Source of the DNA: Sternotherus odoratus
Lineage: Eukaryota; Chordata; Testudines; Kinosternidae
DNA length: 64,000 bases
Assembly: GCA_032164245.1 (NCBI GenBank)
Contig: JAVMKO010000003.1
Location: 65,170,390-65,234,389, forward strand
Reading direction: 5' to 3'
Positions 56,278 to 64,000 of the stretch are shown here, in pieces. Positions within the stretch are counted from its first letter, which is position 1. Every line of letters begins with the position of its first letter. The notes beneath the pieces were generated by a model. That model was not told the DNA's origin and ran no database searches. It was given only the letters and a program-made list of their open reading frames with translations. A program made the translations under genes and the position numbers.

Positions 56278-56311
56278 CTTCATCATCATCATTGAATTCA
56301 GCTGAGTTCAT
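56278..56311 (-). CDS. BEND3: BEND3 first coding exon
   Basis: 34 bases: ATG at 56309-56311 (minus) encoding MNSAEFNDDDE plus one base, then the donor GTAAAA. Human BEND3 starts MNSTEF. An acceptor (TTTTTTTTTAG) 14 bases before the ATG shows that a further non-coding 5' exon exists upstream, not identified in this window. Confidence 0.9.
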
Positions 56312-57405
56312 CTTCTAGCCCACTAAAAAAAAAGAAAAAAAAGAAAAAGACATCATCAGTAGTTTTCTAGATACAGGGCGTGGGTTGTGTTTTCAGCCTT
56401 TTGTTAAAAAAAAAGGTCAGAAACCTGCTGTCTACAACTATTTGCTATCCCTGGACAATATTAACACTCCTTGGGCAATTTCCTATCTGCTCCATTTTTA
56501 TTCACATTATAGCAGGTAGCCACTTTTCTTATGTGTTTCTTGGACACCTGCAGATCTGCCTAGCAATGTAAATTGAACAGAAAACAACCTGAGACGGCCA
56601 GAAAAGTAAGATGATTTAACACTGAAGATTTTTTCTAATGTGAAGAACATGAGTTCAGTTGTTTTAACTTTCTATATAAGTAGAAATGTCTTGGCAGTGC
56701 GTAAATAAAAGTTCTCTGAATGGTTTTTTTTGCCACCTTGTATTAACTGGCCACCTGTTATGAGCCAAAAAACTTAAGAGATCCAAGGGTGTCCAACAAG
56801 TTTCATTGTAGGTCAATTTCCAGTGTTCACCACAGCTGAAAAATGCAACACAAACAATTTTATAACTAAGGGTTAGACTAGATGACCCGTGCCATCCCTT
56901 CCCTATGATTCTATAATATGCCAAGGCTGTCGGAATATATTTCCATTAAAAATGAATATTTTGATGAGGATTGTGATATTGAAAAACCAGCGACCTATGG
57001 ATTTACAATAACAAATGTTTGTATAATTGTTAACTGGTGGCCTCCAAACAACAACAGAATGCTTTATTAAAGGAAAACAAAACATTTTAACTGTCTTAAA
57101 ATGATTTAATATAACTTCTCATGTCAAAATGACCACATTATCACTAAGCTACATTTCTCAATTTCCCTATACCTAAGATCACAAGTGATTTGTTATAAAC
57201 TCTAAATTCTGGGCATGTCTCAAAAAAAAATAGAAAAAAAAATGGGGGCTTCAAACTCAAATGAGGCGAGACATCCTCACACAACTCTCACTAGCCCACT
57301 AGCCATTAAGAAGAACACATCCACCAACAGTGGCAACCAAAACTGGATACCTGTTAAATCAGCCATACATCGTTCAGTTTATCCAGATACATGTCTAGCC
57401 TCATA
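56312..57405. other. BEND3 5' intron; short CR1 tail, otherwise nothing
   Basis: 56873-56918 (GGTTAGACTAGATGACCCGT..CTATGATTCTAT) is the last part of a CR1 3'UTR. No coding exon seen. Confidence 0.5.
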
Positions 57406-57542
57406 CCGTGTTTCCCCGAAAATAAGACAGTGTCTTATATTAATTTTTGCTCCCAAAATTACATTACATTATATTACAGCGAGAGGCAAAACTGGAAGTA
57501 CGTCTTATTTTCGGGGGATGTCTTACTTTCGGGGAAACAGGG
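57406..57542. mobile_element. Tc/mariner-type MITE
   Basis: Inverted ends CCGTGTTTCCCCGAAAATAA and CCCTGTTTCCCCGAAAGTAA bound 137 bases, with TA on each side (57404-57405, 57543-57544). The interior is itself partly palindromic (GTCTTATTTTCGGGG). Family known from several vertebrates; non-coding. Confidence 0.82.
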
Positions 57543-58004
57543 TAGTTCACTTGGCCCAACAAAACCTTATTTGAAATACACAAAAGCTTCCATAACTACA
57601 TGGCTTTTCCAAATAGAGTTCTTTCACCAAATGGTACCCCTACACCGATCAAGCTCTGAATAGATCAATAGTGCCTGTCACCCATAACCAGAGATTTTCT
57701 GGTTAAACACCCACCCACACGCATGCACACACACACACAGACACGTCTCATGAATATGCCTTATAAAACAGAAGAAATTTTGAAAGATTATATACAAAGA
57801 ATTGCAATTGTCTTATTATCTAATAGCTGTGTACAAAATGATTTTAAAAGAATCACAAGTACTGTAACTGCATGATTTCTCTGTTAGCAGCTGGTAGTTA
57901 TTAATAGTAAATATAATTAATATGTTCAGTGTGAGATTTTGTACATGTGATTAACAGGCACAACACAGAAGTCACAGCCCATCAGGAGGAAGGGTGGGCT
58001 AAAG
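57543..58004. other. BEND3 5' intron; nothing but a CA repeat
   Basis: Short (CA)n at about 57724-57740. Confidence 0.4.
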
Positions 58005-59310
58005 CAGTGGTCGCCAACCTTTCGGACCTCAGGGACCACTAAACTCACAATTTTGAATCCCGCGGACCACTAACATGATTTTTTTAAAAAAGGCCCGGGG
58101 GGGGGGGAGTGGGGGGGTGGCAAGAGCGGGGGGGGGGGGGGTTGTTTAACTTTTAAATGACTTTTGTGTTATGCCTTTTCATATAACCTTGTTTTAGAAA
58201 CTCTGTATTGAACTTTGGTAATCTGTTATAGCCCCCAAGGTAGTATAATTAAGGTAAAAGAAAAATGTCTCTGCTAGAAGTAGAATAAGATCTCTCCCCC
58301 CCCCCCACTTTATAATCAAGTGCCCTGTTGAATGAATGAGGTGTGAATGAGGAAGGAGAGACAGATCAAGGACAATCAAACTTGTCAAGTGGGCTGACTA
58401 AGAGCAGACATAACCCTCAGGGGTTAGCACCAGACCAGAGAGAAGCAGCAAAAAGGAGCAATGGACACAGACCCAGATTTGCAGGAGAGGGAAGCTGCTA
58501 TAAAATAGCAAATTTGGCAAAATTTTTACCTTGTGCCTCTGCCCCCCCCCCCCCATTCCCTTTTCAAAATCGCTTTAGGTCCTTGTTTGGTGGTTTTCTC
58601 TTCCTGGCACACAACTCATCTAAATATCACTACTCTTTCATTTATTACAGAAAAAAGTTTTTAAATACCCTGAAAACTATTTAAAATGCAATTTGCTAAT
58701 TTAAAAATAGAGATGATGGTAGCTATTCCCTGCAAAGTGGAAAAGCACCCTGTTCCCTGGCAGGCATGCGGGGCTCCCGCCACTTACCTCCCCCCCCTCC
58801 CCCCCCACTTGCCTCCTCTCCCCTCCCAGCTCCGCTCTCGCTCTTCTTCCCCCCCACCCCGCTCGCCTCTTCTCTCCCGGCCCCGTCTCCGTCTCCGTCC
58901 CCGCTCTTCTCCCCACCCCGCTCGCCTCTTCTCTCCCACCCCGGCTCCGTCTCCGCTCTTCTCCCCACCCCGCTCGCCTCTTCTCTCCCGGCCCCGGCTC
59001 CGTCTCCGCTCTTCTCCCCACCCCGCTCGCCTCTTCTCTCTCGGCCCCAGCTCCGTCTCCGCTCTTCTCCCCACCCCGCTCGCCTCTTCTCTCCCGGCCC
59101 CGGCTCCGTCTCCGGCCCCGCTCTTCTCCCCCTCCCCGTCTCGCCTCTTCTCTCCCGGCCCCGGCTCCGTCTCCGTCCCCGCTCTTCTCCCCCTCCCCGG
59201 CTCGCCTCTCTTACTGACCCCGCCCCTCTCCTCCGGCTGCGGCTCCGCGGACCACCCAAATTTTCTCACGGACCACCAGTGGTCCGCAGACCACTGGTTG
59301 GCGACCGCTG
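58005..59310. mobile_element. Non-autonomous hAT element with exact 8-bp target duplication
   Basis: Ends CAGTGGTCGCCAACCTTTCG and, in reverse complement, CAGCGGTCGCCAACC, flanked by GGCTAAAG at 57997-58004 and 59311-59318. Sub-terminal GGACCACTAA/GGACCACC motifs repeat. 1306 bases, no transposase. The right third is a CT/CG-rich minisatellite. Confidence 0.92.
58797..59215. repeat. GC-rich minisatellite inside the hAT element
   Basis: About seven or eight tandem copies of a 53-59 base unit, GCTCGCCTCTTCTCTC / CGGCCCCGGCTCC / GTCTCCGCTCTTCTCCCCACC. It gives long frames on both strands that are not genes. The CG content is high for this AT-rich neighbourhood. Confidence 0.9.
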
Positions 59311-59318
59311 GGCTAAAG

Positions 59319-61821
59319 TACCTTTAAGTCCCCTTTGTGCTCTCCTTATTCTGAACTATTCCAGGACCTCTCCTGTCCTCAGCACACTCTCTATATGATA
59401 GCTTGGGAGTGGGGTCCTTGGAGGACAGTACTCTGCTTTGGCCCTTTTACTCAGCATAATTCTCCCCCTGTTCCCTCCCTTATGCGTTTAGGCAAGGCTG
59501 TACAATCCTTTCTGGAAAATCCTGAAAGGACAGCACCGTGGCCGGGGCTCCAGGAGAAAGTTACATTGAATTGAATTTGCCTTGATATCCCATATATGAC
59601 ATTAAACTTCCAGACAAGTAACTATTGCATTTCATGTCATTTTATTGTAGAAGGCACAGCTTTGGGAAGACACGGCACAGTGCCAAAAATGTGGGAGTGA
59701 CAAGGAAGAAGACAGCTGAATGTAGTTGCTGAAAATTTTGTATTATTTGGAAGGCCCAAGTAGACAACCAAGCAGATAACCTTACAACGATCACATATTA
59801 TGTAGGAAGTCACAGATTTTCTAGGTTTTTCAGGCAGCTTCTTGGGCTAGCACTGTCAGGGATCATGCTGACTGACAGAGGTGGCAAACATAGAAGCATG
59901 TAATATGTACATGTACAGCCTCTTTCTGTAGGGTGATACAAATGGAATTATATTTTTCATTTATCACTGTTGTTCAAACACCAGGCAGAACACTTTGAGA
60001 GAGGTCTCTCTGACAGGAGACAAGTGGATTGGAAGCAAGGGGTACGTGAGGGTTTGAGAATCACAGTTGGAATTGGGAATATGGAGGGAGGGTATGTAGT
60101 TGCAGAGCCTCTTTTTGAGAAGAATCCTGGACCAGAGCTAGCCAAAGGAAAATGGGCTAGGGAAAAAGACAGAAAACAACAGAATCAAGGAAAAAATGGT
60201 GCAACAAGTAATCAAATTGAAAAAACCATCTGAGAAGGTAAGTGAGCTCCTGGTTGTTGAGTCTCATTGCACTGAGTGTATGAAGGGATTGAAATGTTGC
60301 CTGGTGTATCTTGTTTCAATATACAATTAAATCTCTCTCACACACTCTTTTGCTTCTAAAACATTACCTAGTTCTAAATAATAAACAGATGCAGGGCAGA
60401 AAACACTAGGATTGAAGTACTTATGTAATGTGGCCTGGGAATTTGGGTTTGTAGCCATGACTACCAGAGATGGTAACTCAGGGACATCCACCCTTAGCTA
60501 CAGTATCTTGCTGGGAAAAGGATCAAAACTGCAGCTTGTGTTCTCGTTTCCCAGGAAACTGGGTTTGGGAGCATGATAGACCTTAGCCATTTTGCATACC
60601 AAATACCCACAACAAGAAAACCATACTCTTCACTAATGGCCAAATCCTGCTCCTATGGAGATCAACAGGACTTTTGCAATAGACTTCAGTGGCATCAGGA
60701 TTTAGCTGAAATTGACTGTTAAATTTAATTTGTAATTACCTAGCCATTTTGAGTTAAACAAAACAAACAAAAAGGTATCTTAAACTGGTAAACTTCAATT
60801 TTTAGAGTTTTTGCTTGTTTGAACACATTTAAAACAACAACTTGGTTCAGGCATCGTAAATGTTTGCTCTTGGATAAAACACATTTATTCCTGGGTTCAT
60901 ACGTTGCGTGCATAAGTTTCATTCTGGAGAATTTTTATTTATAAATGTCTAAAAAATAGGCCTATGATAGAAATACTAACACAGTGTTACCCAAAGAATC
61001 CACTATTAGCATAAAGAACATTATTCAGAAAGACAATCAATTCTTACGACTGTGATCATGGGTTTGCATGCTGAAAATGAAGCAAGTATATTTACTCTTG
61101 ATCTTTCCTCAAATTTGCACCCACAAGTGCCTCTTATTAAAGGCATCTGCAGTTTGTTTCTACTGGAATCCCTAGCTCAAGTTATCTATCCAAAGAGAAA
61201 CTCAAAGAGGTGCAATATTCAGATAGATTCAATGTTCAAGGAAGAAGAGGCAGAGCAGTCTCACCATTTGACAGTGGACTCCATCCCCAGGATGTAGTAA
61301 GTCATTAAACAGGATTTCCTAATGCCTGCACTTTTAAGACTAACATAATGCTTTTCTTGGCACTGTGTTGGTGAAGGTGGCATGGTGTAAAGTACATATA
61401 CTGCTTTGCACTGTTCCTGTGAGATGCCACTATTTGTGTAGTTCACATATGAACAGACAAATGTTCCTTTTTACTAAGCTTGCTATTTCAGTCAAGACAT
61501 ACTTCAAAATTTTCAGATTTCTGAAAAGACGTAGCCACGTCAGTTTAAAAAAAAGGTTTCCTCAGCACACTCTCTACACTCTGTATCTTCTGATTGAGAT
61601 AGTCTATAGTTGTCTAAATAGTTTTATCCACTTGTATCAGGAAATAAATTTCCTGCATCTTAAACACAGATATGAAATGAATCAGTACTTTTCAAACTGG
61701 TCTGTGAAGCACTTGTCCACAGAAAATGGTCTGGTCATATGGTCCCCTCGCTTCCAGCTGCTAAACTGCATTAAAATAAGTTAAATATGCACTAAGTACC
61801 TTCCTAATGTTACTTTACCGT
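59319..61821. other. Upstream of BEND3 coding exons; no gene or repeat recognised
   Basis: AT-rich unique-looking sequence; probably BEND3 intron 1. Confidence 0.35.
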
Positions 61822-62136
61822 GTGAAAACATGTCTCCTTGGTGTAATGCAGTTGATACTATATGATGCTAAAATACATTCAGAATTTGCTTTGCTATTTG
61901 CTCCCCTGTAATGTTAAAAGAGAAACTATGCAATCAAGAATAGACGTGGTTCATGAGACAAGCTATTAAGATGTCCATTCTATGAAATGTGTCAGAAATA
62001 AATGTAAGTCTCGAACACTCAACAGTTTGGCATGATGTTTTCATAAAACATTACAGGAGAGCAACAGCAAAGCAAGTTCTGAATGTATTTTAGCCCTATA
62101 GCATCAACTGCATTACAACCAAGGAAACATTTTCAC
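61822..62136. repeat. Long inverted repeat with about 90-bp arms
   Basis: The left arm 61822-61915 and the right arm 62047-62136 are reverse complements at roughly 85-90% (shared CTAAAATACATTCAGAA, TTGCTTTGCT, CTGTAATGTT, GTAATGCAGTTGAT), with a 131-base loop. No target duplication is evident. Could be a MITE with long ends or a local inverted duplication. Confidence 0.8.
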
Positions 62137-64000
62137 TGTTGTCAGGAACCTTCAATCTTATGAAAAAATAATCCTGTAGACAGAAAGTGCTTACATACGT
62201 TCTTAGAATCATGGAACTTACCGATGTTATAGACCTAGCCTTGATGCCTTCTTCAGTATGTATGCTACATCACTACCTCAAACACTTCCTTCTCACTTCA
62301 TCATGACACCTTTAATATGTAAGTCAGTAACTATTTAAAGATGTACATATTCAGTTTATCTACCGGCATGTACAAGCCTAACCTGAATAATCATGTGACC
62401 ATACTGCTGCTTGTCACTCCAGACCTTATCCATTGTTTGCTATCCCCCTGTGTAAGCACCTCTGAACAGTAACCAGGTCTATCTGTACTGTAAAGTGCCT
62501 AACATATTTGAGTGTTGTAAAACTAGTAATAACAATCATCAGTAAAGTCAGATAGAATATCTCCCTGCCAATACAAGATCAAGACTGTTTTCTGTCCCAA
62601 AATTCATTCTTTTAAGAGTTCCGTAGTTTAAAAGGTGTGTGCCAGGTACATGCAGGGTGTGATTTTGTATTATATTAAAACATATAACCATCATTTATTC
62701 TGCCAGTTAAAAACATTATGTCTATACTAATATATACAAGACTTCATGTTTCTAGTTTTCTAGAAAAGGTTTAATACTGACAATTAGAATCCTTGCACCT
62801 AACTGTATTGTTTAGCTTGCAAATGCATGTTAAGTGCATATTTATTTTTCCTTTGATGCAGATCATACCACAAACATTTGATTAATATCTGCAGCAGTTC
62901 ATATTCCATACTAACTGTAAAAACATGATATAAAACACTTGCTTTCATATATTACTTTATTGTCTGAATTATTTGTGCCTCTGATGGCCTCATGGTGGTA
63001 CACCAATTTATGCCTTTCAGTGAAGGCTGACAAGTATTATGTCTCTGATTTTAGCTTCACTTGTGTCTGAAGAGGCTTATTCTCTATTTTTTCAATCAAA
63101 GGGTGGGATGCACCAGTATATTTCAGTGATAAGGATTCTTGAAAATTATTTTAAAAAAATTATTCACTTGTTTTAAGCAGAGGGGATGAAAACATTCTAT
63201 TTTCAAAGGATCAGATAATGTACTGGGGTTTAATTAGTGGTTGGAGTAGTGATGCCCTAAAGAGATGCCACTGCTTAAATTCCTCGCATCTGATGTACTA
63301 AGGAATTTTTGTTTTCCTCCTTTGCCCCCCCCCTTCCCCTCCTTGTAGCAGTTTTATCAGAACACCACAAGAAGAGTGCTGTACTATATATTTATTTTAG
63401 AGAACTGACACCTGGAACACCAGCAAACCAAAATTCTTGTGTAAACATTCATGTTCAGTGAGGGTTAATGTTTATACTGCAGCTGTATGAAAACTTTTGT
63501 GTATTCACAGGAATCCTGTATATTTAGTCTAAATTGTTCCTTTTCTGCCAAGATTGTATGAATCAGAACATGTATTTAATATGCAAAACTTCTCTTTATT
63601 GGAAGATTAGTAATTCCTTTAAGATACTTTCTCTTACCTTCTGTTTAAAGAGGTTACTAGTTTACTCCTATCTTTTTGCAGGTATACATAGGAAGTGAAG
63701 TTACTATTATGACTAAGCTGCAGATAAATTTCACATATGGGTTCTTCATTAAAGACCAAGTTCCTCGACTTCTGTAAATAGTTGTTGCTTAATGGAAGTC
63801 AATAGAGTTATGAAATTTTACACTAGCAGAAGAGCTGGTCCTCATAAATGGTAAGTCCTTTTCCATTGAAAACAGTTAGAGCTTATGCTGTTCATTTCAG
63901 TGGAACCTTAATTTGGCCACAAGCAGTTTCATATTTAAATATTTCCTTAAAAGCCTACTATGAACAGATTTCTTCTGATTTTTGGAATTTTAACTAATAT
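62137..64000. other. No gene or repeat recognised
   Basis: AT-rich sequence to the window end. Confidence 0.35.

Noticed and set aside
58686..59398. Frames of 160-213 codons on both strands
   Set aside because: They translate the 53-59 bp minisatellite into Pro/Ser/Leu or Arg/Glu/Gly repeats; not genes.
1..64000. CRISPR arrays, operons or prokaryotic signals
   Set aside because: None seen; the DNA is a vertebrate chromosome with spliced genes and eukaryotic transposons.

Overview
The window is vertebrate nuclear DNA. It has spliced genes with GT/AG introns and about 80 aligned-by-eye landmarks, but no bacterial-style operons. The repeats (CR1 LINE 3' ends, Penelope-like elements with a GIY-YIG endonuclease, PIF/Harbinger transposons with a Myb/SANT partner gene, many hAT elements with 8-bp target duplications) point to a non-avian sauropsid, most likely a turtle. 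No database search was possible, so species and family names rest on recognition.

Three host genes are present, in the order known from human 6q21. CD24 is on the minus strand: exon 1 at 5701-5769, exon 2 at 2381-2569, and a 3'UTR ending near 685. MTRES1 (C6orf203) is on the plus strand: a non-coding first exon near 31.7 kb, then coding exons at 35292-35716, 36588-36660 and 40942-41118. BEND3 is on the minus strand: coding exons at 56278-56311, 55599-55822 and 50092-52344. All three coding sequences can be joined in frame. CD24 and MTRES1 are divergent, each starting in a CpG-rich island. MTRES1 and BEND3 converge. They work in unrelated processes: a GPI-anchored sialoglycoprotein at the cell surface, a mitochondrial RNA-binding protein, and a nuclear BEN-domain repressor.

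The 25 kb between CD24 and MTRES1 is almost entirely nested mobile DNA. From left to right it holds Penelope fragments, Harbinger MITEs, a GC-rich LTR-like leader, a foldback, hAT elements, CR1 pieces, a 500-bp solo LTR with a 5-bp target duplication, and a hAT inside a hAT inside a CR1. Next come an ERV-like LTR carrying a 5S rRNA-derived insert, and two 4.2-4.3 kb Harbinger elements in inverted orientation (21367-25699 and 26612-30798).

The most interesting reading concerns that Harbinger pair. As they lie, each has mismatched 3-bp flanks (TTA on one side, TAA on the other), and each has one sound and one decayed gene. If the segment between them is mentally inverted, both elements gain matching TTA/TTA flanks. 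All the sound genes (Myb/SANT protein, a 96-codon antisense ORF, DDE transposase) then fall in one element, and the decayed copies fall in the other. An LTR fragment in the spacer also turns into direct orientation with its upstream partner. This suggests recombination between the two elements inverted the DNA between them. The 96-codon ORF, antisense in the intron of the Myb gene, is a candidate undescribed third gene of this transposon family.

The right-hand 8 kb (upstream of BEND3 exon 2) has no recognisable gene. It holds a Tc/mariner MITE, a hAT element filled with a GC-rich minisatellite, and a long inverted repeat.
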